The translations under genes and the position numbers were made by a program. DNA of 64,000 nucleotides. It comes from Enterobacter kobei. GTDB taxonomy: Bacteria > Pseudomonadota > Gammaproteobacteria > Enterobacterales > Enterobacteriaceae. The stretch's first letter is position 1; every line of letters begins with the position of its first letter. Positions 47,812 through 56,460 of this stretch are shown here, piece by piece. Under the pieces are notes generated by a model. It searched no databases and was not told the DNA's origin. It saw nothing but the letters and a program-made list of their open reading frames with translations. The DNA lies in contig NZ_CP017181.1 in the NCBI RefSeq assembly GCF_001729765.1, forward strand, positions 1,550,001-1,614,000. Reading direction: 5' to 3'.

Positions 47812-48149
47812 ACAAAGAGCCCCGCGTATATGGCAGCCGATGGGATAAGGCCCGTCTGCGTTTCCTGCAGCAGCACCCACTATGTGTGATGTGCGAGCAG
47901 CAGGGGCGCATAACCCCAGCAACGGTGGTTGACCATATCGAGCCCCACAAACTTAAAGATGCGCTTAAGTCAGGTAACCCTCTGGCCATATCGAAAGCAC
48001 AGCACCTGTTCTGGAGTAAAGAGAACTGGCAGCCACTGTGCAAAGCGCATCATGACTCAACGAAACAGAGAATGGAGAAGAGCGGCGCGGTAATAGGCTG
48101 TGATGCCAACGGCTACCCGCTCGATCCTGCGTCTCACTGGAGCACGTAA
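47808..48149 (+). CDS. HNH endonuclease (HK97 gp74-like)
   Basis: A 113-residue HNH nuclease. The metal-finger cysteines are in CVMCEQQG and the HNH core is VVDHIEPHKL with NWQPLCKAHHDSTKQ. HK97 gp74 is a homologue placed just before the terminase and is reported to stimulate terminase cleavage at cos. It overlaps the previous gene by four bases and the next by one. Confidence 0.92.
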   Translation: MNKEPRVYGSRWDKARLRFLQQHPLCVMCEQQGRITPATVVDHIEPHKLKDALKSGNPLAISKAQHLFWSKENWQPLCKAHHDSTKQRMEKSGAVIGCDANGYPLDPASHWST

Positions 48150-48385
48150 TGAAAGACCTCAGCATTGAATACCGCGATGGAAAATTCGTTCGCCTGGTGA
48201 TTGATGGCGTGGAGATGAAGAACGTGACATCCATTCAGTTCTCGCACGCTGTAGGGCAGGAGGTGCCGACAGTGACCGTCTCAGGGCATGTTGTCTCCGG
48301 GCGTGGGAAAGGCACTCAGAAACTCGAACAGGTTGATAAACAGACGTCCTGGAATGATGAAGTGAAGCGGATAATGAATGAGTGA
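48149..48385 (+). CDS. Small phage protein before cos
   Basis: A 78-residue protein with a beta-rich segment RDGKFVRLVIDGVEMKNVTS and a polar C-terminus. It starts on the last base of the HNH stop (TAATG), so it is coupled to the nuclease. Family not recognised; it is in the packaging-proximal position of HK97-like phages. Confidence 0.7.
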   Translation: MKDLSIEYRDGKFVRLVIDGVEMKNVTSIQFSHAVGQEVPTVTVSGHVVSGRGKGTQKLEQVDKQTSWNDEVKRIMNE

Positions 48386-48534
48386 AATCATTTCATATGC
48401 AATGAAATCAAATGAGAACGAATCGCATCAGGGCAGGGGGGGGATCAAATCTTCAAAACCTTTGCCCCAAATGACCGCCGCCAAAGTTTGATTTTAACGC
48501 TAACCCGATTTTTTTAGTTTTAAGGTGTTGACAT
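48386..48534. other. probable cos region
   Basis: The 149 non-coding bases between the small gene and terS include a G8 run in GCAGGGGGGGGATC (about 48434-48447) and AT-rich blocks. HK97 cos lies upstream of terS and its HNH protein gene, so the cleavage site is expected here. The exact nick positions cannot be set from this sequence alone. Confidence 0.5.
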
Positions 48535-49020
48535 ATGGCAGATAAACGAACCCGTTCCGACAGTTCGGCGGCAGCGGTTCAGGCCATGAAAAATGCAGCA
48601 GTGGACACCATCGATCCTCCGTCCCATGCAGGTTTGGAAAAAAAAGCCGAACCATTCTGGCATGACAATATCAGATCGAAAGCTCTGGACAGCTGGACGC
48701 CAGCCGACCTTCTGGCCGCTGCAGAACTGGCAAATAACCAGCTCTATCTCACCGTTTTACGCAGAGATTTGCGTAAAGAAGAACGCGTGCGCGGCGAAGC
48801 GAGAAATGAGGCGCTGATTAAAAACCTCCGCAAACAAATTCCTGATTTGCAGCGAACTATCCTGGCTCAGCGCCGTGACCTGCAGATCCATTCCCACGCA
48901 ACCAACGGTGAAAGCCGCGACCAGAAGAAACGCAATCAGAATGATCGTGATGCACGAAATACCAAAACCGAGCATCAGGACCAGGACGACAACCTGATCG
49001 CCTTTCCCAAGCACGGATAA
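48535..49020 (+). CDS. Terminase small subunit (HK97 gp1-like)
   Basis: A 161-residue protein, the same length as HK97 gp1 and nearly identical in remembered sequence (HAGLEKKAEPFWHDNIRSK; HSHATNGESRDQKKRNQND). The small subunit binds cos and brings DNA to the large subunit. RBS AAGGTG. It starts the packaging and head module. Confidence 0.95.
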   Translation: MADKRTRSDSSAAAVQAMKNAAVDTIDPPSHAGLEKKAEPFWHDNIRSKALDSWTPADLLAAAELANNQLYLTVLRRDLRKEERVRGEARNEALIKNLRKQIPDLQRTILAQRRDLQIHSHATNGESRDQKKRNQNDRDARNTKTEHQDQDDNLIAFPKHG

Positions 49021-49026
49021 AAGACT

Positions 49027-50541
49027 ATGACGCGAGGTGAGCGTGTAATAGCGTTCATTGAGCGCTTTTGCATCGTGCCGGAAGGCAAGCTTATCGGCCA
49101 GCCTATGCGGTTGGACCCCTTTCAGAAAGATTTCATCCTGGCGGTTTACGACAATCCAGCCGGAACGGATATGGCGATCCTCAGTATCGCCCGAAAAAAC
49201 GGTAAAACAGGCTTAATTGCCGGAATCCTGCTGGCTCACCTGGTGGGGCCTGAAGCGGTCCAGAACACGCAGATTGTCAGCGGTGCACTTAGCCGGGAAC
49301 AGGCGGCCATCGTTTTTAACCTCGCGGTGAAGATGGTCAACCTGAACCCTAAGCTGCAGGAGATTGTGCACATTACGCCAAGCGGAAAAAAGCTGATCGG
49401 CCTGCCGTGTAACGTCGAATACAAGGCTTTATCCGCAGAAGGAAAGACGACGCACGGCCTTTCCCCCATTCTGGCCATTCTCGATGAAACCGGGCAGGTT
49501 AGGGGGCCGCAGGATGATTTTATCGATGCAATAACTACCGCGCAGGGGGCGCATGAAAACCCGCTGCTGATTGTTATCAGTACGCAGGCAGCAAACGATG
49601 CTGACCTGCTGAGCATCTGGATTGATGATGCGGTCAAATCGAAAGATCCGCACATCGTGTGCCACGTTTATGAAGCGCCAAAAGACGCCGATATCAGTAA
49701 ACGCGAGTCCTGGCTGGCTGCGAACCCGGCGCTGGGCACATTCAGGTCAGAAAAAGACATGGCGCGCCAGGCTGAGAAAGCTGGCCGAATGCCAAGCTTC
49801 GAAAACACCTTCCGAAACCTAAACCTCAATCAGCGCGTTTCTACCGTATCGCCGTTTATTTCCCGCAGCGTGTGGGAGCTTTGCGGAGAGATGCCGATAA
49901 ACACCCCGAGGAAGTGGTACGCGGGGCTGGATCTGTCAGCCAGGAACGACTTAACGGCGCTGGTTATCGCTGGTGAAGCAGATGATGGTGTCTGGGATGT
50001 TTTTCCCTTCTTCTGGACACCGCAAAAGACTCTTGAAGAGCGAACCAAAACGGACCGCGCACCCTATGACGTTTGGGCCAGGGAGGGGCTGCTGCGCACC
50101 ACGCCAGGAGCTTCAGTGGATTACTCATTCGTCGTTGCGGATATCGCTGAAATTATCGGTGATTTCGACCTTACCTCGATGGCTTTCGACCGCTGGCGCA
50201 TTGACCAGTTCAGGAAGGATGCCGATGCCATTGGCCTGAACCTCCCGCTGGTCGAGTTCGGCCAGGGCTTTAAGGATATGGGGCCAGCTGTAGACACGCT
50301 GGAGTCTCTAATGCTTAACGGGCGCGTGAGGCATGGCATGCACCCCGTATTAACGATGTGTGCTGTGAATGCGGTGGTGGTTAAAGATGCTGCAGGCAAC
50401 CGCAAGCTCGATAAGTCCAAAGCAACAGGCCGTATTGATGGCATGGTCGCAATGACAATGTCCGTTGGTGCTGCTAATGGGGAAGTTACCGAACAGGGTG
50501 GTGACTTCGATGACTTCATTTTCCGACCGCTGAGCATGTGA
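49027..50541 (+). CDS. Terminase large subunit (HK97 gp2-like)
   Basis: A 504-residue ATPase-nuclease. The ATPase part shows SIARKNGKTGLIAG as Walker A-type loop and ILAILDETGQ as Walker B; the C-terminal RNase H-like nuclease has YAGLDLSARNDLTAL and a later catalytic Asp in AFDRWRIDQ. It cuts concatemers at cos and pumps DNA into proheads. One-base overlap with the portal gene (TGATG). Confidence 0.96.
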   Translation: MTRGERVIAFIERFCIVPEGKLIGQPMRLDPFQKDFILAVYDNPAGTDMAILSIARKNGKTGLIAGILLAHLVGPEAVQNTQIVSGALSREQAAIVFNLAVKMVNLNPKLQEIVHITPSGKKLIGLPCNVEYKALSAEGKTTHGLSPILAILDETGQVRGPQDDFIDAITTAQGAHENPLLIVISTQAANDADLLSIWIDDAVKSKDPHIVCHVYEAPKDADISKRESWLAANPALGTFRSEKDMARQAEKAGRMPSFENTFRNLNLNQRVSTVSPFISRSVWELCGEMPINTPRKWYAGLDLSARNDLTALVIAGEADDGVWDVFPFFWTPQKTLEERTKTDRAPYDVWAREGLLRTTPGASVDYSFVVADIAEIIGDFDLTSMAFDRWRIDQFRKDADAIGLNLPLVEFGQGFKDMGPAVDTLESLMLNGRVRHGMHPVLTMCAVNAVVVKDAAGNRKLDKSKATGRIDGMVAMTMSVGAANGEVTEQGGDFDDFIFRPLSM

Positions 50542-51815
50542 TGGAAGAACCTAAATACACGATTGACCTGCGAACCAATAACGGCTGGTGGGCAAGGCTG
50601 CAGTCCTGGTTTGTCGGCGGGCGTTTAGTCACCCCAAATCAGGGCTCACAGACGGGGCCTGTTTCGGCCCACGGACACCTGGGCGATTCATCCATTAACG
50701 ATGAACGGATACTGCAAATTTCGACGGTTTGGCGCTGCGTGAGCCTGATTTCAACGCTCACGGCATGCTTACCGCTTGATGTCTTCGAAACCGACCAGAA
50801 TGACAACCGCAAAAAAGTGGGTTTGAGCAATCCGCTGGCGCGACTGCTGCGCTACTCACCGAATCAGTACATGACCGCCCAGGAATTCAGGGAGGCCATG
50901 ACGATGCAGCTCTGTTTCTACGGTAACGCGTATGCACTGGTGGACCGCAACAGCGCGGGTGACGTGATAAGCCTTCTCCCGCTTCAGTCTGCCAATATGG
51001 ATGTGAAACTCGTCGGAAAAAAAGTGGTTTATCGCTATCAACGCGACAGCGAATACGCCGACTTTTCGCAGAGAGAGATTTTTCACCTCAAAGGCTTCGG
51101 ATTCACCGGGCTGGTCGGCCTGTCACCCATTGCTTTTGCCTGTAAATCGGCAGGTGTGGCAGTTGCGATGGAGGACCAGCAGCGAGATTTCTTTGCCAAC
51201 GGCGCCAAGTCTCCGCAAATCCTCTCAACCGGCGAAAAAGTGCTGACTGAACAGCAGCGCTCGCAGGTCGAAGAGAACTTCAAAGAGATCGCTGGCGGCC
51301 CGGTAAAAAAACGCCTCTGGATTCTGGAAGCGGGGTTTACCACTTCACCAATTGGCGTAACGCCACAGGACGCCGAAATGATGGCGTCCCGAAAATTTCA
51401 GGTAAGTGAACTGGCGCGATTCTTTGGCGTACCTCCTCACCTTGTCGGCGACGTCGAGAAATCAACGAGCTGGGGATCGGGCATAGAGCAGCAGAATCTC
51501 GGCTTCCTGCAGTACACCCTGCAGCCCTATATCTCCCGGTGGGAAAACAGCATTCAGCGTTGGCTTATCCCGGCTAAGGATGTTGGCCGGATTCACGCTG
51601 AGCATAATCTTGATGGTCTGTTAAGGGGCGATTCTGCATCCCGCGCAGCCTTTATGAAGGCAATGGGCGAATCTGGGCTCCGCACTATTAACGAGATGCG
51701 TCGAACTGACAACATGCCTCCATTACCTGGTGGCGATGTGGCAATGCGACAGGCGCAATACGTGCCGATCACCGACTTAGGAACCAACAAAGAGCCCCGT
51801 AATGACGGGGCTTAA
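50541..51815 (+). CDS. Portal protein (HK97 gp3-like)
   Basis: A 424-residue HK97-family portal, the same length as gp3. Twelve copies form the DNA entry ring at one vertex. Typical segments are STVWRCVSLISTLTACLPL, GNAYALVDRN and GVPPHLVGD. The ATG at 50541 was chosen over an upstream GTG. Its last codons lie in a strong hairpin (51793-51812). Confidence 0.96.
   Translation: MEEPKYTIDLRTNNGWWARLQSWFVGGRLVTPNQGSQTGPVSAHGHLGDSSINDERILQISTVWRCVSLISTLTACLPLDVFETDQNDNRKKVGLSNPLARLLRYSPNQYMTAQEFREAMTMQLCFYGNAYALVDRNSAGDVISLLPLQSANMDVKLVGKKVVYRYQRDSEYADFSQREIFHLKGFGFTGLVGLSPIAFACKSAGVAVAMEDQQRDFFANGAKSPQILSTGEKVLTEQQRSQVEENFKEIAGGPVKKRLWILEAGFTTSPIGVTPQDAEMMASRKFQVSELARFFGVPPHLVGDVEKSTSWGSGIEQQNLGFLQYTLQPYISRWENSIQRWLIPAKDVGRIHAEHNLDGLLRGDSASRAAFMKAMGESGLRTINEMRRTDNMPPLPGGDVAMRQAQYVPITDLGTNKEPRNDGA
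51793..51812 (+). terminator. hairpin at the portal-protease junction
   Basis: AGCCCCG/CGGGGCT with a six-base loop, inside the last portal codons and followed by TAATTTTT. It may reduce read-through or protect mRNA. Confidence 0.6.
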
Positions 51816-51832
51816 TTTTTATGGGGGCCGTA

Positions 51833-52510
51833 ATGCCTGAAATTGTAAAAACGCTCTCTTTCGACGAGACAGAAATCAAATTCACTGGTGACGGAAAGCA
51901 GGGGATCTTTGAAGGCTACGCCTCTGTTTTTAATAACACTGATTCCGATGGCGACATCATTCTTCCCGGGGCGTTTAAAAACGCACTGGCGAACCAGACC
52001 CGCAAAGTGGCGATGTTTTTCAACCACAAGACGTGGGAGCTGCCGGTTGGTAAATGGGACAGCCTGGCAGAAGACGAAAAAGGCCTGTATGTGCGCGGTC
52101 AACTTACCCCAGGGCACAGCGGCGCCGCCGACCTGAAAGCGGCAATGCAGCACGGTACGGTTGAAGGTATGTCGGTTGGCTTTTCCGTTGCGAAAGATGA
52201 CTACACCATCATTCCAACAGGCCGCATTTTTAAGAATATCCAGGCTCTGCGCGAAATCAGCGTCTGCACTTTCCCCGCCAACGAACAGGCTGGCATCGCA
52301 GCCATGAAAAGTGTCGACGGCATTGAAACAATTCGTGATGTGGAGAACTGGCTGAGGGATTCAGTCGGGCTCACCAAATCACAGGCAGTTGGGCTAATAG
52401 CCCGGTTTAAGTCAGCGATTCGGAGCGAGTCCGAGGGCGACGGAAACGAAGCACAAATCAACGCTCTGCTTCAGAGCATTAAATCTTTCCCTTCTAATTT
52501 AGGTAATTAA
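51833..52510 (+). CDS. Prohead maturation protease (HK97 gp4-like)
   Basis: A 225-residue S78-type prohead protease, the length of HK97 gp4. FEGYASVFNNTDSDGDIILPGAF is the family N-terminal segment, the catalytic His lies in AMFFNHK and the catalytic Ser in GMSVGFSV. It is packaged in the prohead and removes the capsid delta domain. ATG 51833 gives the HK97 length; an ATG at 51821 is possible. Confidence 0.95.
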   Translation: MPEIVKTLSFDETEIKFTGDGKQGIFEGYASVFNNTDSDGDIILPGAFKNALANQTRKVAMFFNHKTWELPVGKWDSLAEDEKGLYVRGQLTPGHSGAADLKAAMQHGTVEGMSVGFSVAKDDYTIIPTGRIFKNIQALREISVCTFPANEQAGIAAMKSVDGIETIRDVENWLRDSVGLTKSQAVGLIARFKSAIRSESEGDGNEAQINALLQSIKSFPSNLGN

Positions 52511-52512
52511 TT

Positions 52513-53670
52513 ATGTCTGAACTCGCTCTCATTCAAAAAGCTATTGAAGAATCCCAGCAGAAAATGTCCCAGCTTTTCGATGCACAGAAAGCAGAAATCG
52601 AAAGCACGGGTAAGGTATCCAAACAGCTGCAGGCCGACCTGGTGAAGGTACAGGAAGAACTGACCAAATCCGGTACCCGCCTCTTCGATCTTGAACAGAA
52701 ACTGGCATCCGGCGCTGAGAATCCGGGTGAGAAGAAATCCTTCTCTGAACGCGCTGCTGAAGAGCTCATTAAGTCATGGGACGGTAAACAGGGCACCTTC
52801 GATGCGAAGACGTTCAATAAGTCGCTCGGCAGTGACGCTGATTCTGCTGGCGCACTGATCCAGCCTATGCAGATCCCGGGAATTATCATGCCGGGCCTGC
52901 GCCGTCTGACCATCCGTGACCTGCTGGCTCAGGGCCGCATTTCCAGTAACGCTCTGGAATATGTGCGTGAAGAGGTGTTTACCAATAACGCCGATGTGGT
53001 GGCTGAGAAAGCGCTTAAGCCAGAATCGGATATCACATTCAGCAAGCAGACCGCGAACGTGAAGACTATCGCGCACTGGGTGCAGGCATCACGTCAGGTG
53101 ATGGACGATGCGCCAATGCTGCAGTCATACGTCAACGGCCGTCTGATGTATGGCCTGGCGCTGAAGGAAGAAGGCCAATTGCTGAACGGCGACGGTACCG
53201 GGGATAACCTGGAAGGTCTGAACAAAGTGGCAACCGCCTACGACACCTCGCTGAATGCCACTGGTGACACCCGCGCTGACATTATCGCTCACGCTATTTA
53301 CCAGGTGACAGAGTCTGAGTTTAGCGCTTCCGGTATCGTCCTGAACCCGCGCGACTGGCACAACATTGCGCTGCTGAAAGACAACGAAGGCCGCTATATC
53401 TTCGGTGGTCCTCAGGCGTTTACCAGCAACATCATGTGGGGCCTGCCAGTGGTTCCGACTAAGGCGCAGGCCGCCGGCACCTTTACGGTGGGCGGTTTTG
53501 ATATGGCCTCACAGGTGTGGGATCGCATGGATGCCACCGTGGAAGTCAGCCGTGAAGACCGCGATAACTTCGTGAAAAACATGCTGACCATCCTGTGCGA
53601 AGAGCGCCTGGCGCTGGCGCACTATCGCCCGACGGCAATCATCAAGGGCAGTTTTTCTTCTGGCTCATGA
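52513..53670 (+). CDS. Major capsid protein (HK97 gp5-like)
   Basis: A 385-residue HK97-fold capsid protein, equal in length and almost identical to HK97 gp5. Residues 1-103 form the scaffold-like delta domain; cleavage by the protease is expected after Lys103 (before SLGSDADSAG). The residues of the autocatalytic chainmail crosslink are all present: Lys169, Asn356 and Glu363. Mature heads should therefore be covalently crosslinked rings. Confidence 0.98.
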   Translation: MSELALIQKAIEESQQKMSQLFDAQKAEIESTGKVSKQLQADLVKVQEELTKSGTRLFDLEQKLASGAENPGEKKSFSERAAEELIKSWDGKQGTFDAKTFNKSLGSDADSAGALIQPMQIPGIIMPGLRRLTIRDLLAQGRISSNALEYVREEVFTNNADVVAEKALKPESDITFSKQTANVKTIAHWVQASRQVMDDAPMLQSYVNGRLMYGLALKEEGQLLNGDGTGDNLEGLNKVATAYDTSLNATGDTRADIIAHAIYQVTESEFSASGIVLNPRDWHNIALLKDNEGRYIFGGPQAFTSNIMWGLPVVPTKAQAAGTFTVGGFDMASQVWDRMDATVEVSREDRDNFVKNMLTILCEERLALAHYRPTAIIKGSFSSGS

Positions 53671-53676
53671 TGGAGG

Positions 53677-53698
53677 GGGCGGGGTGACCCGCCCTTTT
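53677..53698 (+). terminator. hairpin after the capsid gene
   Basis: GGGCGGG/CCCGCCC with a GTGA loop and four T, six bases after the capsid stop. It could lower expression of connectors relative to capsid. Confidence 0.75.
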
Positions 53699-53703
53699 AA
53701 TGT

Positions 53704-54030
53704 ATGGCGATAGATGTTCTGGATGTAATTGGCCTCCGCCTGTTTAAGCAGCAGATTGAATTTGAGGAAGACGACAGGGACGAGCTGATCACCCTGTACG
53801 CTCAGGCAGCTTTTGACTACTGCATACGCTGGTGCGATGAACCAGCATGGAAAGTTGCAGCTGATATTCCTGCAGCCGTTAAGGGCGCCGTTCTCCTTGT
53901 CTTTGCTGACATGTTTGAACACCGCACTGCGCAAAGCGAAGTACAGCTTTATGAGAACGCTGCAGCCGAACGCATGATGTTCATCCATCGCAACTGGCGC
54001 GGTAAATCTGAACCTGAGGAGGGCTCCTGA
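53704..54030 (+). CDS. Head-tail connector (HK97 gp6-like adaptor)
   Basis: A 108-residue helical protein like HK97 gp6, which forms a ring under the portal. AAFDYCIRWCDEPAWKVAAD and VLLVFADMFEHRTAQS are characteristic. The stop and the next ATG share bases (TGATG). Confidence 0.95.
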   Translation: MAIDVLDVIGLRLFKQQIEFEEDDRDELITLYAQAAFDYCIRWCDEPAWKVAADIPAAVKGAVLLVFADMFEHRTAQSEVQLYENAAAERMMFIHRNWRGKSEPEEGS

Positions 54031-54368
54031 TGGAACCTGGACGATTCAGGCACAGGGTAAAAATTCTCACCTTCACGACTTCGCGCGATCCATCTGGTCA
54101 GCCGGTTGAATCGTGGAGTGGTGGCAACCCGGTCCCGGCTGAGGTAAAGGGGATCAGCGGCAGAGAGCAGATGTCTGGCGGTGCGGAAACGGCGCAGGCA
54201 ACCGTTCGCGTCTGGATGCGCTTCAGGGCTGAGCTGAATGCCTCTTCTCGTCTGGAAGTGCTCAGCGGCCCGTATAAAGGTCAGGTGCTAAATATCATCG
54301 GTCCTCCTGTAGCAAATGCGACCGGCACTCGCCTGGAAATTCTTTGCAAAACGGGAGCCGAAAAATGA
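54030..54368 (+). CDS. Head closure protein (HK97 gp7-like)
   Basis: A 112-residue SPP1 gp16/HK97 gp7-type head closure protein, with MEPGRFRHRVKILTFTTSRD at the N-terminus and SRLEVLSGPYKGQVLNIIG near the C-terminus. It seals the connector before tail joining. It overlaps gp6 by one base and the next gene by four. Confidence 0.85.
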   Translation: MEPGRFRHRVKILTFTTSRDPSGQPVESWSGGNPVPAEVKGISGREQMSGGAETAQATVRVWMRFRAELNASSRLEVLSGPYKGQVLNIIGPPVANATGTRLEILCKTGAEK

Positions 54369-54814
54369 TTGAGACGAGCCTCGATTTTTCCGGGCTGAAT
54401 GACATCGCAAAGGATCTGGAGGCGCTTAGCCGCGCTGAAAACAACAAGGTTCTGCGTGATGCCACGCGCGCTGGCGCCGAAGTGCTTAAGGAAGAAGTGA
54501 TCGCCCGCGCGCCGGTGCGCACCGGGAAACTGAAAAAAAACGTGGTGGTGGTGACCCAAAAAAGCCGCCGCCGCGGGGAAATTTCTTCCGGCGTCCATAT
54601 TCGTGGTGTTAACCCGCTCACCGGGAACAGCGATAACACGATGAAGGCGAGTAACCCGAGAAACGCCTTTTACTGGCGATTCGTTGAAATGGGAACCGTT
54701 AACATGCCACCGCACCCTTTCATTCGTCCCGCGTTCGATGTACGTCAGGAGCCGGCGACGGAGGTCGCAATCAGGCGCATGAACCAGGCCATTGACGAGG
54801 CATTAAGCAAATGA
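54365..54814 (+). CDS. HK97 gp10-like minor structural protein
   Basis: A 149-residue member of the HK97-gp10 family, with IARAPVRTGKLKKNVVVVTQ and PFIRPAFDV. The family links neck and tail assembly; exact role is not settled. ATG 54365 is the one that overlaps the previous stop (ATGA); an earlier start is unsupported. Confidence 0.9.
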   Translation: MIETSLDFSGLNDIAKDLEALSRAENNKVLRDATRAGAEVLKEEVIARAPVRTGKLKKNVVVVTQKSRRRGEISSGVHIRGVNPLTGNSDNTMKASNPRNAFYWRFVEMGTVNMPPHPFIRPAFDVRQEPATEVAIRRMNQAIDEALSK

Positions 54815-55158
54815 CGGAAGACGATCTCTATCCTCTGCTGGCGCCGCTGGCCGGAGGGCAGGTTTATCCCTACGTTGTGCCGCTCGGCAGTGACGGGAAG
54901 CCTTCAGTCTCGCCGCCCTGGGTAATTTTCTCGATTATTACCGACGTGACCGCTGACGTTCTCTGCGGTCAGGCTGAATCAGCCGTTTCTGTGCAGGTTG
55001 ATGTTTATTCCAGCACTATCACTGAAGCGCGCACGATCAGGAATCTGGCGCTTGATGCTCTGCAGGTGCTGAAGCCGGAAAGCATTGTGAAAACGCCGGG
55101 CTATGAGCCTGATCTGCGCTATCACCGGGCAACGCTCGAATTTCAGGTAACCGTTTAA
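54811..55158 (+). CDS. Tail terminator-like protein
   Basis: A 115-residue protein with the DUF3168-type layout found at tail completion (FSIITDVTADVLCGQAESAV, then VQVDVYSSTITEARTIRNLA). It caps the tail tube and joins it to the head. Overlaps the previous gene by four bases. A strong hairpin follows. Confidence 0.8.
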   Translation: MTEDDLYPLLAPLAGGQVYPYVVPLGSDGKPSVSPPWVIFSIITDVTADVLCGQAESAVSVQVDVYSSTITEARTIRNLALDALQVLKPESIVKTPGYEPDLRYHRATLEFQVTV

Positions 55159-55174
55159 CTTTACCCACCATAAC

Positions 55175-55199
55175 AGACCGCTCCGGCGGTCTTTTTTTT
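55175..55199 (+). terminator. hairpin before the tail tube gene
   Basis: AGACCGC/GCGGTCT with TCCG loop and eight T. Confidence 0.85.
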
Positions 55200-55212
55200 A
55201 ACTGGAGAAACC

Positions 55213-55683
55213 ATGACCAGTAAGTATGAAGTCACAAAGGGGATGACCTTTGCCGTCTCCGACGCACCCGTAACCGCCGAGGATTTTAACGCCTCAGGTT
55301 TCCCGGGGGCTGGTGTTACCTGGCTGGAAGCAGCCTGTGCAACAAAGGAGATCACATTCACCGGCGGGCAGAAAGGGGATATCGACGTAACCACGCTGTG
55401 CTCAACTGAACAGGAGCAAACCAACGGCCTCGCCGCGCCAGCTGAAATGAGCATTACCCGTAACTGGGTTGGCGATGAAGCAGCACAGGGGGCTCTACAG
55501 ACCGCTTACGAAAATGACGAACTGCGCGCGCTGCGCGTGGTATTCCCGTCTGGCAACGGTTTCTACGTGCTGGTGGAGGTACGCCAGAGCTCATGGTCTG
55601 CCGCAACATCTTCCGTTGTTGGCGCTACCTATTCTCTGCGTGTACGCGGCAAACCTAAACGCATCTACGCGTCTGGTTCCTGA
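55213..55683 (+). CDS. Major tail tube protein
   Basis: A 156-residue beta-rich protein in the tail tube position between the terminator protein and the G/GT chaperones. It resembles lambda-type phage tail proteins with segments such as FTGGQKGDIDVTTLCSTEQE. RBS CTGGAG follows the preceding hairpin. Confidence 0.85.
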   Translation: MTSKYEVTKGMTFAVSDAPVTAEDFNASGFPGAGVTWLEAACATKEITFTGGQKGDIDVTTLCSTEQEQTNGLAAPAEMSITRNWVGDEAAQGALQTAYENDELRALRVVFPSGNGFYVLVEVRQSSWSAATSSVVGATYSLRVRGKPKRIYASGS

Positions 55684-55704
55684 GCGGCTTCGGCCGCTTT
55701 TTTT
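55683..55704 (+). terminator. hairpin after the tail tube gene
   Basis: AGCGGC/GCCGCT with TTCG loop and seven T, starting at the tail tube stop. Tube protein is needed in large excess over downstream proteins, so partial termination here would make sense. Confidence 0.85.
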
Positions 55705-55737
55705 ATCCCTCCGATCATGTAACAAGAGAAAAATGAA

Positions 55738-56139
55738 ATGCCGCAAAAAACATCACAGAATTCATTACGCAACGTGGCGCTTACAGCATCGAAAGCCTAT
55801 CGCACCAAAGAAGGTATCACGGTCCCTGAATGGGATGGCGCAAAGGTAACGCTGCGTGAACCCTCTGGCGATGCCTGGGTGAAATTCCGGGAGATCGTTA
55901 ATCCCCAGCTCGCCGAGGGCGAAGAGGTACCGACGCTGACGGAGGCGGAAAAGTTTCTGCGTAACAAAGAGGCTGATGTGGTTCTGTTTATTGACATTCT
56001 GCTGGATGAAAACGGCGAGCGAGTATTCAGCGATGAGGATCAGGAGCAGGTATCTAAAATTTATGGTCCTGTGCACTCCCGCCTGCTGGCTCAGGCCCTC
56101 AACCTCGGCATGAGCCAGGAAGAAGCGGGAAAGCCGTAA
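55738..56139 (+). CDS. Tail assembly chaperone G
   Basis: A 133-residue lambda gpG-like chaperone. Its end carries a -1 slippery heptamer GGGAAAG at 56127-56133, two codons before its TAA stop, the same heptamer used in lambda. Most ribosomes stop to make G; a few shift to make the GT fusion. Both coat the tape measure during tail assembly. Confidence 0.88.
   Translation: MPQKTSQNSLRNVALTASKAYRTKEGITVPEWDGAKVTLREPSGDAWVKFREIVNPQLAEGEEVPTLTEAEKFLRNKEADVVLFIDILLDENGERVFSDEDQEQVSKIYGPVHSRLLAQALNLGMSQEEAGKP
56127..56133 (+). promoter_or_regulatory. -1 programmed frameshift site GGGAAAG
   Basis: G GGA AAG in the G frame fits X XXY YYZ. A -1 slip continues into AVKQPLTFFLMSLALRLGRT and through the T frame. 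Confidence 0.85.
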
Positions 56140-56426
56140 AGCAGCCGCTGACCTTCTTCCTGATGTCGCTGGCGCTCCGGTTGGGGCGTACTCTCCACGA
56201 ACTGCGCCAGACCATGACCGCCAGCGAGCTCAAAATGTGGATCGAGTTCGACCGCATTAGTCCGATTGGCGACTGGCGCGCTGATGCTCAGGCGGCACAG
56301 ATCTCCGTTGCAATGCTGAACTCTCAGGGTGGGAAATTCACCATTCCTGACGTGATGCTGAAGTGGGGGGAGCAGGAAGAGGTCGCAGAAGTCTCAGAAC
56401 TCGAAAATTGGATATCCGGTCTTTGA
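56133..56426 (+). CDS. Tail assembly protein T (expressed as GT fusion)
   Basis: The -1 frame after the slippery site gives 97 residues (from Ala at 56133) ending NWISGL. Joined to the first 132 codons of G it makes a GT protein of 229 residues. An ATG at 56163 exists, but conserved arrangement favours expression only by frameshift. The T part contacts tail tube subunits in lambda. Confidence 0.85.
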   Translation, partial: AVKQPLTFFLMSLALRLGRTLHELRQTMTASELKMWIEFDRISPIGDWRADAQAAQISVAMLNSQGGKFTIPDVMLKWGEQEEVAEVSELENWISGL

Positions 56427-56427
56427 C

Positions 56428-56449
56428 GCCCGCGGCTGCGGGCTTTTTT
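56428..56449 (+). terminator. hairpin between GT and the tape measure gene
   Basis: GCCCGC/GCGGGC with GGCT loop and six T, beginning one base after the T stop. Confidence 0.85.
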
Positions 56450-56460
56450 ATGGGTGAAAT

